In this document: piece by piece, positions 33,757 to 40,376 of the stretch
How the letters are laid out: every line of letters begins with the position of its first letter
How positions within the stretch are numbered: position 1 is the first letter of the stretch
Assembly: GCA_017554485.1 (NCBI GenBank)
Contig: JAFZIG010000040.1
Span: 1 to 44,350 of the forward strand
Source: Acidaminococcaceae bacterium
Lineage (GTDB): Bacteria > Bacillota > Negativicutes > Acidaminococcales > Acidaminococcaceae
Length of the DNA: 44,350 nucleotides
Direction of reading: 5' to 3'
Made by a program: the position numbers and the translations under genes
The notes under the pieces: generated by a model
Seen by the model: only the letters and a program-made list of their open reading frames with translations
The model's database searches: none
What the model was told of the DNA's origin: nothing

Positions 33757-33900
33757 TAGGAAAAGCGAAGTTGCGGAAATAATGCAGCAGTTGCTTGCGC
33801 GGTACAACGGCAAACCAAAAGTGACGGTAAACGATATTATCGGTTGACGGGCAGGACACGTTTAAGCAGTTACTGGAAATGTTTGAGGTTGCCTTTGCAT
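33757..33900 (+). pseudogene. Frameshifted C-terminal remnant of an unknown gene
   Basis: One frame reads SEVAEIMQQLLARYNGKP, then KVTVNDIIG, to a stop; one frame over, the text resumes as VDGQDTFKQLLEMFEVAFA and stops. The two pieces look like one C-terminus broken by a one-base shift near 33845. No start codon or ribosome site. Family not recognised. It lies just after the dipeptidase and before a terminator. Confidence 0.35.
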
Positions 33901-33905
33901 AATGC

Positions 33906-33943
33906 AAATTCGCCTGCGTCAGAAATGGTGCAGACGAATTTTT
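33906..33943 (+). terminator. Intrinsic terminator upstream of mutM
   Basis: AAATTCG..CTGC pairs with GCAG.CGAATTT (33906-33943), with a T run at the end. Immediately downstream is the mutM promoter. Confidence 0.7.
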
Positions 33944-33946
33944 CAT

Positions 33947-33954
33947 GCTATAAT
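33947..33954 (+). promoter_or_regulatory. Extended -10 promoter of mutM
   Basis: TGCTATAAT has TGn before a perfect TATAAT (33949-33954); no good -35. It lies 57 bases before the mutM start. Confidence 0.45.
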
Positions 33955-34010
33955 TTACACAGACGCAACTTGTAAATGAGAATGCGGGATGGAATTGCAG
34001 AGGTGACGTT

Positions 34011-34835
34011 ATGCCGGAATTACCGGAAGTGGAGCAGGTGAGATGCTCACTGCTTCCCCATATTAAAAATGAAAAAATCTGTAACGTGGAGATTCGGCTG
34101 CCCCGTATGGTCGTGCATCCCACAGTGCCGGAGTTTATTGCCGGTGTGGAGGGACAGGTCATTACGGATGTGCGGCGAAAGGGAAAGTACCTGATGCTGC
34201 TGCTGAATAACGGACAGTACATCCTGGCGCATCTGCGGATGACAGGGGCAATGCTGATCTGCCCTCATGACGGGAAGGAACCGCCTTTTGCAAAGATTCG
34301 TTTCGTACTGGCAAATGGAAAGGATATGTGGTTCACCGATATCCGGACCTTTGGAACAATGAGTCTCTGCGGCGGGAATGATGTCTGGCAGGACAAAGGA
34401 TTTGCTGCGCTGGGGCCGGAACCCCTGAGCCCCGGGTTTACGGAAGCGAACCTGCGTGAGAAGTTGAAAAAGAGTCATCAGATGGTAAAGTGTTTTATTC
34501 TCGATCAGCATAAGATTGCAGGGATGGGGAACATTTACGCCGATGAAGCGCTGGCTGCAGCGGGCATCCGCCCCACACGTTACAGCGACGCGCTGACAAA
34601 AAAGCAAGTCCATGTTTTGTATGAAGCCATCAATCAGGTAATCGCCCAGGGACTGCGTAACCACGGCACAACGTTCCGGAATTATCAGGATGCGGACGGA
34701 TTGATGGGGAACAATAAAGACTACCTCCTGGTGTATGGACGGAAAGGCCAGCCCTGTACAAAATGCGGAACGCTGCTAAGGAAGATTAAAGTGGCCGGAC
34801 GGGGCAGCGTTTACTGTCCGCACTGCCAGAAGTGA
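34011..34835 (+). CDS. mutM: Formamidopyrimidine-DNA glycosylase
   Basis: Removes 8-oxoguanine and formamidopyrimidines and nicks the site. 274 residues, full length. N-terminal catalytic Pro2/Glu3 in MPELPEVEQV, beta-elimination Lys in RRKGKYLML, helix-two-turn-helix with KIAGMGNIYADEALAAAGI, and the C-terminal zinc finger CTKCGTLLRKIKVAGRGSVY plus CPHCQK, including the DNA-contacting Arg. It heads a short run with the TSUP permease and tag. A collapsed second copy of this gene's ends is at 25893. Confidence 0.95.
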   Translation: MPELPEVEQVRCSLLPHIKNEKICNVEIRLPRMVVHPTVPEFIAGVEGQVITDVRRKGKYLMLLLNNGQYILAHLRMTGAMLICPHDGKEPPFAKIRFVLANGKDMWFTDIRTFGTMSLCGGNDVWQDKGFAALGPEPLSPGFTEANLREKLKKSHQMVKCFILDQHKIAGMGNIYADEALAAAGIRPTRYSDALTKKQVHVLYEAINQVIAQGLRNHGTTFRNYQDADGLMGNNKDYLLVYGRKGQPCTKCGTLLRKIKVAGRGSVYCPHCQK

Positions 34836-34896
34836 GTACAGATAATCGGAAAACATGAAGACCGGCAGGAAGGGATATTAGAAAGCGGATGTTTAT

Positions 34897-35661
34897 ATGT
34901 CAGTTTATTATTTACCGCTGATCGGCTTTTTGGCCGGGATGCTGATCATATCATTAGGTGGCGGCGGCGGGGCTGTCTACGTCGGTGTGCTTACAGGCTT
35001 GTGTGGTATTGCACCAGATGTGGCGGCTTCGGTTTCCCTGGCGACGGCGATTCCGACCACGCTTATGGGAGCATTCAGTCACTATCGGGCAGGAAATGTG
35101 AATTTTCATCTGGCATTGCATGTGCTTGCCGGGACTGTTGTGGGAAGCGTGATTGGTTCCCTGTGTTCTGGAATGCTGCCGCTGCGTTTTTACAACAAGC
35201 TGACGGGCCTGATTTTGCTGATCCTTGCCCTGCAGATGGCGTGGAACTGCTTTTATCCGCCTAAAAGGGAAATCAAAGACGCTGTTTCATTGACAGTCGG
35301 TGATAAACTGAAGGCCATGGGCTTTGGTTTGTTTGGCGGCGTCATGTCCGGGCTGCTGGGTGTTACCGGCGGCGGACCGATTACCGCAGGTCTGTTTGTA
35401 TTAGGCTGTACACCGCTTCATGCGGTAGGTACTTCGGTCTTTGTCATCTGCGGTATGTCGCTGGTTGGCTTTTTTATGCATTTGTCGTTAGGGCATATGG
35501 ACTGGCACCTGGTGAGGCTGCTGCTGTCCGGTACATTGGTGGGGGCATTTGCCGGACCCTGGCTTATGTCCAGATTAGACAGGCAGAAGGTGAACCGGTA
35601 CCTGCGTCCGCTGGTGGCGGTTATTAATCTGGTACTTGCGGTGCTGATTTTGATGAAATAA
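34897..35661 (+). CDS. TauE/SafE (TSUP) family permease
   Basis: 254 residues, about eight hydrophobic helices (YLPLIGFLAGMLIISLGGGGGA, ASVSLATAIPTTLMGAFSHYRAG region, LFGGVMSGLLGVTGGGPITA, HMDWHLVRLLLSGTLVGAFAG). Gly-rich re-entrant motifs SLGGGGG and GVTGGGPI are the duplicated TSUP signature. Closest in style to YfcA-type carriers; substrate unknown. Lies 61 bases after mutM and 14 bases before tag, so probably one transcript, although the functions do not obviously belong together. The ribosome site is weak. Confidence 0.88.
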   Translation: MSVYYLPLIGFLAGMLIISLGGGGGAVYVGVLTGLCGIAPDVAASVSLATAIPTTLMGAFSHYRAGNVNFHLALHVLAGTVVGSVIGSLCSGMLPLRFYNKLTGLILLILALQMAWNCFYPPKREIKDAVSLTVGDKLKAMGFGLFGGVMSGLLGVTGGGPITAGLFVLGCTPLHAVGTSVFVICGMSLVGFFMHLSLGHMDWHLVRLLLSGTLVGAFAGPWLMSRLDRQKVNRYLRPLVAVINLVLAVLILMK

Positions 35662-35675
35662 GGAGAGGAACCATC

Positions 35676-36281
35676 ATGGGCTACTGCACATGGGCAGGCA
35701 TGAACGAAGCCAACAGAATATACCACGATACCGAATGGGGCATCCCGGTACATGATGACCGGCACATGTTCGAGCACCTTACGCTGGAATGCCTGCAGTG
35801 CGGCCTGAGCTGGGATCTGATGCTGAAGAAGCGTGAAATCTTCCGGCAGTGCTTTGACAACTTCGACTATGATAAAATCGCCTCCTATGACGATACGGAT
35901 GTGACGCGCATTCTGAATACGGAAGGCATGATCCGCTCCCCGCGAAAAGTGCAGGCGGTGATAAACAATGCCCGGTGTTACCGGAAGGTGCGGGAAGAAT
36001 ACGGAAGCTTCTGCGCTTACATCTGGGGCTTTTCCGGCGGCAAGACAATCCTGTACCAGGGGCACGACGTGGGAACGATTCCGGTCAGCAACGGTCTCTC
36101 TGTCAGGATCAGTAAAGATCTGAAGAAGCGGGGCTTCAAGTACGTGGGCGCAGTTACGATCTACTCCCACCTGCAGGCCTGCGGGATCATCAACGACCAT
36201 GATAAGGATTGCCCATGCTATCGGAAGATCAATGAGGTGTATCCGACTGTCAGCAAGCAGCGGGATCACGAGGTAAAATGA
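35676..36281 (+). CDS. tag: DNA-3-methyladenine glycosylase I
   Basis: Excises 3-methyladenine from alkylated DNA. 201 residues. Tag signature at the start: YCTWAGMNEANRIYHDTEWG, with zinc-binding Cys and His, then DRHMFEHLTLECLQCGLSW, a long helix pair (MLKKREIFRQCFDNFDYDKI) and the C-terminal GFKYVGAVTIYSHLQACGII with HDKDCPC carrying the other zinc ligands. AAGGAGAGG precedes the ATG. Last gene of the mutM-TSUP-tag run, closed by the terminator at 36306; two base-excision glycosylases in one transcript suggests a small repair unit. Confidence 0.93.
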   Translation: MGYCTWAGMNEANRIYHDTEWGIPVHDDRHMFEHLTLECLQCGLSWDLMLKKREIFRQCFDNFDYDKIASYDDTDVTRILNTEGMIRSPRKVQAVINNARCYRKVREEYGSFCAYIWGFSGGKTILYQGHDVGTIPVSNGLSVRISKDLKKRGFKYVGAVTIYSHLQACGIINDHDKDCPCYRKINEVYPTVSKQRDHEVK

Positions 36282-36305
36282 GTATGAAAAATCGCGCAGG
36301 AAAAT

Positions 36306-36345
36306 AAAAAACAGGAAGGCGATGAGAATTCGTCTCCCTGTTTTT
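36306..36345 (+). terminator. Strong terminator after tag
   Basis: AAAAACAGG..AGGCGA pairs with TCGTCT..CCTGTTTTT, an almost continuous stem with A and T runs on either side, so it can work on both strands. Confidence 0.85.
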
Positions 36346-36383
36346 AATTGTATTAACCTGCGCCCGGTTTCTACCTAAACTGC

Positions 36384-36480
36384 CATCATAATAGGGACTT
36401 CATTGTCCAACACTGGCAATGTGGATTTCTTCCGTAACGCCGGCGACGTGGACGTGACCTTTGAGTTGCTGAAGGAGTAA
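36384..36480 (+). pseudogene. Gene-tail remnant sharing its 3' end with 26409-26444
   Basis: An open frame without start codon reads GTSLSNTGNVDFFRNAGDVD, then VTFELLKE and a stop at 36480. The last ~35 bases match the remnant at 26409. No family recognised. It lies directly before the operator array of the Fic gene. Confidence 0.4.
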
Positions 36481-36495
36481 ACGTTATAATATATT

Positions 36496-36591
36496 AGGGA
36501 ACATATTTGCTTGTAATGTGGTGGAATGTTCCCTGATTTTGTCTTGACATTTAGGGAACATTCCACTATAATCAACAGAAAAATGTTCCCT
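36496..36591. promoter_or_regulatory. Four-copy alternating operator array around the Fic promoter
   Basis: The 9-mer AGGGAACAT occurs at 36496-36504 (+), 36526-36534 (-), 36553-36561 (+) and 36583-36591 (-). Centres are 30, 27 and 30 bases apart, about three helical turns. The inner pair extends to a perfect 14-bp inverted repeat (GTGGAATGTTCCCT / AGGGAACATTCCAC). One copy fills the -35/-10 spacer and one lies just downstream of the expected start. This is the geometry of a cooperative repressor. Confidence 0.75.
36544..36572 (+). promoter_or_regulatory. Consensus sigma-70 promoter of the Fic gene
   Basis: Perfect TTGACA (36544-36549), 17-base spacer, perfect TATAAT (36567-36572). Being so strong and buried in operators, it is probably normally repressed. 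Confidence 0.85.
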
Positions 36592-36609
36592 AAAACGGAG
36601 GACGCTTTC

Positions 36610-37545
36610 ATGTCTGTATTTGATGAGGTCCAGGCAGCTCTTCGGGAAAGAGCGGATCTGAATGCACGGCTTTCACTGATCCCTTATGAAGGTACACCTG
36701 AAATCAAACAAGTGAATGGCCAGAAATACCTGTATACACGCAAACGTGTAGGAAGCAAGGTTACTTCGACCTATGTCGGCGCATACTCTGATGAACTTTA
36801 TCAGTTGCTTCTTCGAAACACACGGGAAGCGCGGGAACTCCGAAAGCAGCTTCGAAAACTGAAAAAATCGCTTGCAGAACTGGGGTATCAGGGAGGCGAG
36901 ATTCCTCCCCGTGTGATTCAGAATCTGGATTTTGCCAGAGCCAATATGAAAGCTAACATCTATGATCAGGCTGTTCTGGAGGGCGTCGCCACATCGTTCC
37001 CGCAGACAGAGGAGATCATAGATAACGGAAAAGTAAACGGCATGACAGCATCTGACGTCCAGAAGATCCTGAACCTGAAGCACGCCTGGGAATTTATATT
37101 AGATCCGGACGTGATACAGGCAAAAAGCGATTACTACGTCCTCTGTCACATCGCCCGTCTGGTCAATGAAGGCTTTTTCGCCGACGGCGGGAGGATCCGT
37201 GGAGTTCCCGTAACGATCGGCAGCTCTTCCTATATCCCTCCTCTCCCGATAGAGTTTGAGGTCAGGGAAAAGATTGAGGGCATTCTGCAGTCGGATCTGG
37301 ACGATATCGACAAATCGGTCCAGCTCTGTCTTTATACAATGAAGATGCAGGTATTTATTGACGGAAACAAACGGGCTGCTGTGATTTATGCAAATCATTT
37401 TCTGATTGCCCATGGGCAGGGATTTCTGGTAATTCCTGAGGCACATGTTTCTGAGTTCAAAAAGCTGCTTGTAGCCTACTATGAAGGACAAGATGCAGGA
37501 ATTATTACGGCATTTCTGAAAGAGAACTGCTGGAAGACGTTTTAA
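36610..37545 (+). CDS. Fic/Doc family protein with a degenerate catalytic motif
   Basis: 311 residues from ATG 36610 (GGAGG eight bases before). The N-terminal region (~1-110) has QVNGQKYLYTRKRVGSKVTS and a basic coiled helix (REARELRKQLRKLKKSLAEL), a plausible nucleic-acid-binding part. The Fic fold follows: IYDQAVLEGVATSFPQTEEI resembles the inhibitory S/TxxxEG helix region, then VNGMTASDVQKILNLKHAWE and the motif QVFIDGNKRAAVIYANHFLI. The canonical H-x-F-x-D/E-G-N-x-R is kept except that the catalytic His is Gln247, so AMP transfer is doubtful; FIDGNKRAA is Doc-like. No antitoxin gene is next to it. Probably controlled through the four-site operator. Confidence 0.82.
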   Translation: MSVFDEVQAALRERADLNARLSLIPYEGTPEIKQVNGQKYLYTRKRVGSKVTSTYVGAYSDELYQLLLRNTREARELRKQLRKLKKSLAELGYQGGEIPPRVIQNLDFARANMKANIYDQAVLEGVATSFPQTEEIIDNGKVNGMTASDVQKILNLKHAWEFILDPDVIQAKSDYYVLCHIARLVNEGFFADGGRIRGVPVTIGSSSYIPPLPIEFEVREKIEGILQSDLDDIDKSVQLCLYTMKMQVFIDGNKRAAVIYANHFLIAHGQGFLVIPEAHVSEFKKLLVAYYEGQDAGIITAFLKENCWKTF

Positions 37546-37571
37546 CAAATTAGCAAGGGAGGAACGGAGAA

Positions 37572-38924
37572 ATGGCATCGTTTGTGATTGATTCAGAATT
37601 ATTCCGTGACCAGTACGGCACCGAAGAAATGAGACGGGTTTTTTCCGACAGGCAGCTGATCCAGAACTGGATGAACGCGTGGGTGGCGCTTTCCGCCGCG
37701 GAAGCAGAGCTGGGCATCATTCCCAAAGAAGCGGCGGAGCAGATTAAAAGCTGTGCCAAAGCGGAAAATATGGATATGGATACGGTCCGTAAAGGCTTTT
37801 TTACTACATCCCATCCGCTGATGCCCCAGATCCGCGAGTTTGAACGGGTGTGCGGCAAGGAAGCGGGCGAGTGGATCCACTGGGGCGCCACCACACAGGA
37901 TATCATGGACACGGCCGTGGTTTTACAGATCAAAGATGCCCAGGCGATTATCGAAAAGCACGTAAAGGAACTGCTGCGCCTTGCACTGAAGCACGCCGTT
38001 GCCAATCGCGACGTAACGGCGGCAGGCCGAACCCACGGCCAGCACGCGGTACCCATTACGCTGGGTTATAAAATCGCCATATGGGCCAACGAGTTCGGTC
38101 GACATCTGGAACGGCTGGCGCAGGGCAGGGAGCGCTATCTTGTGGGCGAGCTTTCCGGCGCGGCAGGTTCCCTGGCATCGTTATATGAAAAAGGGCTGGA
38201 AGTACAGGATCGCTACTGTAAGAACCTGGGCCTCAATACGCCTGTCATCACCTGGCATGTGCAGCGGGACGGCTTTGCGGAATTCGCTTCCATCGTTTCC
38301 ATGATTGCAGGCACCGTGGGTAAGATCGCCAACGAGTTTATCAACCTGGAGCGGACGGAGATCTGCGAGCTGGAAGAAGGCTTCACCATGGGCAAGATCG
38401 GTTCCAGCACCATGCCCCACAAACGGAATCCCATGGTCTGCGAGAACATCCTGGCCACCTGCCGCATCGTGCAGGCCAATGCGAACCTGGCTTTCGGCGC
38501 CATGATCCAGGAACACGAAAGGGACATGTCCTTCTGGCAGACGGAGTGGAGCTACATTCCGCAGATCTGCATCATGCTGGACGGCGCCATGGTCATGCTG
38601 AAGCAGATTTTGGAAGGCATGATCGTCCGGAAGGATCACATTCAGCGGAATTTGTATATGACCAAAGGCCTCATCGTGTCGGAACGGGTGATGCTGACCC
38701 TGGGCAAATACATCGGACGGCAGACGGCTCACGATGTCGTTTACGAAGCTTCTATGAAAGCTTTTGAGGAAGACACACTGCTGGGCGATATCCTGAAACA
38801 GGACGAACGGGTGACCTCCCGTATCCCTGCGGAGGTACTGGAAGAAGTGCTGGAGCCTATGAATTACACCGGCAGCTGTGGCAAAATGGTAGACCAGGTC
38901 GTGGCAAAGTGGGGGAATGTCTGA
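37572..38924 (+). CDS. Fumarase/aspartase superfamily lyase, PcaB/PurB-like
   Basis: 450 residues. Superfamily signature GSSTMPHKRNPMVCENIL, the AGRTHGQHAVPITLGYK block with the general-acid His, and GATTQDIMDTAVV. The N-terminus (DSELFRDQYGTEEMRRVFSD) and the EHERDMSFWQTEWSYIPQIC block resemble 3-carboxy-muconate cycloisomerase more than housekeeping PurB, whose equivalent reads ...HERDISHSS. It could be adenylosuccinate lyase or a lyase for another succinyl- or carboxy-substituted substrate; I favour an unassigned reaction. AGGGAGG precedes the ATG; 26 bases after the Fic gene, so possibly read from the same promoter, otherwise no promoter seen. Confidence 0.85.
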   Translation: MASFVIDSELFRDQYGTEEMRRVFSDRQLIQNWMNAWVALSAAEAELGIIPKEAAEQIKSCAKAENMDMDTVRKGFFTTSHPLMPQIREFERVCGKEAGEWIHWGATTQDIMDTAVVLQIKDAQAIIEKHVKELLRLALKHAVANRDVTAAGRTHGQHAVPITLGYKIAIWANEFGRHLERLAQGRERYLVGELSGAAGSLASLYEKGLEVQDRYCKNLGLNTPVITWHVQRDGFAEFASIVSMIAGTVGKIANEFINLERTEICELEEGFTMGKIGSSTMPHKRNPMVCENILATCRIVQANANLAFGAMIQEHERDMSFWQTEWSYIPQICIMLDGAMVMLKQILEGMIVRKDHIQRNLYMTKGLIVSERVMLTLGKYIGRQTAHDVVYEASMKAFEEDTLLGDILKQDERVTSRIPAEVLEEVLEPMNYTGSCGKMVDQVVAKWGNV

Positions 38925-39103
38925 AACAGGCAACTGTTGCTAAAATGGTGATTTTCACGTAAGCGCTGTGACAGCCCGCTCGAACAAAACAGTAGGCATT
39001 TGCGAACGATGTGTTACTACAATACAGACATACAGACTATGACTCATAATAAATAAAAGGGTCAGGTTATGGAACCTGCTCTGCGACTGGAGTTGCGAAA
39101 TTT

Positions 39104-39135
39104 TTCTGGTCATTGCGATGACCAGAATCGTTTTT
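39104..39135 (+). terminator. Terminator after the lyase
   Basis: A 10-bp perfect stem (TTCTGGTCAT / ATGACCAGAA) with loop TGCG is followed by TCGTTTTTAG. Between the lyase stop and here (38925-39103) I see only a small CAGGTT/AACCTG hairpin. Confidence 0.75.
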
Positions 39136-39140
39136 AGCAG

Positions 39141-39787
39141 TCATTCATCTTTTACCGTAAAACGGAAGTAACGGTAGCGCACGTACCCAAAGATTGGATT
39201 GTATTTGCGTGTCAGCAGGCGCGCAAGTTTGCGTTTCCCCTCGGGCGTTACGCGGCGTTCTTTCCGGGACAGTTGAAGCCTCATGTCTTCCGTTTTCCGT
39301 TTTATGGCCTGCTGCAGGAACTCTTTCAGCAGCTTCCGCATCCGCTTGTCCGGCACCCAAACATAGACGGGCTGCTTTGCATCTTTGACTCGTACGTTGG
39401 AACGCCAGATGAACTGCACGAGTTCGGACAGGGCGTACACATCGTTATGGAATGCCAGTTTTGGATTATTTTCCGCCTTTGCCCGCTGTTTCAGGAAATT
39501 CACGCAGGTTACATCAAAATAACGATTGCATAGATAAGCCACCCCGATACAGTTACTGTAATCGTTGGTGGCTTTTGTGTTGCAGGGAAGGAAACGTTTC
39601 AGGGACGGATAGTACCGGCCGTTGCTGTCCAGCATATCTTTGTAGGCAGTGAAAACAGTAAACATGAAGGTTTCGCTGCGCACGCCGTGAGCCTTCATAA
39701 AACCGTAGGCATTGCGGAACTGCCGTTTCAGCTTTTTCAGCCCGGCCCGGTCATACCGGTCTGCAATTTCTGCTGCAGTGAAAGTAA
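39141..39787 (-). pseudogene. 3' fragment of a mobile-element-type gene
   Basis: About 215 codons ending in a stop at 39141, without a start: it opens mid-domain at FTAAEIADRYDRAGLKKLKR. Recognisable pieces are LPCNTKATNDYSNCIGVAYL, NRYFDVTCVNFL, NDVYALSELVQFIWRSNVR and YVWVPDKRMRKLLKEFL, a pattern I associate with proteins of phages and genomic islands in Firmicutes; the exact family is not certain. The upstream part of the reading frame (to 40133) is only the antisense of the methyltransferase fragment. So the gene lost its 5' part at about 39790. Confidence 0.5.
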
Positions 39788-39821
39788 TATAAATATAAAT
39801 GAAAAAGCGGGAGTTATATAC

Positions 39822-40190
39822 ATGACAAAGATAGACGCAACAACGATTATCCATCGACATAACGCCAAAGAATTCATCACAGATTACTGGACAAAACGTG
39901 CGCCAAAGTTTAAAGAATTGCGCAGGGAGGAACTGCGCAGCGAAAAGATGAAGCAGTGGCAGGACGAGATCTGCCGACACCTTCCAACCCAAAAACCGCT
40001 GAAGATTCTGGACATCGGCTGCGGCGCCGGTTTTTTCTCTATTTTGCTGGCAGAAAAAGGTCATGAAGTGACGGGAATCGATCTGACGGAATCTATGGTT
40101 CAGGAAGCTGTCCTGCTGGCGAAGGAAGAACACTCTCCCGCCTTACGTGAAATGCGCAGACGCAGCGGAAGCGCTAAAGATGATTTATAA
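39822..40190 (+). pseudogene. Truncated class I SAM-dependent methyltransferase
   Basis: 122 codons. The N-terminal half is a good methyltransferase: FITDYWTKRAPKFKELRREE, SAM motif I KILDIGCGAGFFSILLAEKG, EVTGIDLTESMV (motif post-I) and LLAKEEHSP. It then changes abruptly into REMRRRSGSAKDDL and stops, whereas the family needs another ~110 residues. In another frame the same DNA reads ADAAEALKMIYKGGNIAK followed by a stop, the tail of an unrelated gene. So it is a fusion of two broken ends. It has a ribosome site (GGGAG) and could still be expressed as a short peptide. Confidence 0.65.
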
Positions 40191-40244
40191 GGGCGGAAAT
40201 ATAGCTAAGTAACTGATATAATACATAAAAGAAGCTATGATTTG

Positions 40245-40273
40245 ACAGCCGCAGAGTTATCTGCGGCTGTTTT
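40245..40273 (+). terminator. Terminator upstream of the P-type ATPase
   Basis: An 11-bp perfect stem (ACAGCCGCAGA / TCTGCGGCTGT) with loop GTTA is followed by TTTGTGTT. It closes the remnant region. Confidence 0.75.
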
Positions 40274-40274
40274 G

Positions 40275-40283
40275 TGTTATAAT
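40275..40283 (+). promoter_or_regulatory. Extended -10 promoter of the P-type ATPase
   Basis: TGTTATAAT has TGn before a perfect TATAAT (40278-40283), directly after the terminator and 93 bases before the start codon; no clear -35. Confidence 0.45.
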
Positions 40284-40376
40284 ATAAAAGTAATAAGAAA
40301 ACGACAGGTTGGTGTTTATCGAGTTGAGTGGTTTGGGAATTTGCTGCGATAAATTTGAATTAGTAGAGGTAAGGCA

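Noticed and set aside
32083..33813. 576-codon minus-strand frame opposite the C69 dipeptidase
   Set aside because: It is the antisense shadow of a clear secreted peptidase; its translation is Arg/His/Gly-rich with no domain.
36375..36611. 78-codon minus-strand frame over the Fic operators
   Set aside because: It covers the operators and the remnant, has no family likeness and no ribosome site.
39788..40133. 5' half of a 330-codon minus-strand frame
   Set aside because: This half is exactly antisense to the methyltransferase fragment; only the part below about 39788 reads like real protein.
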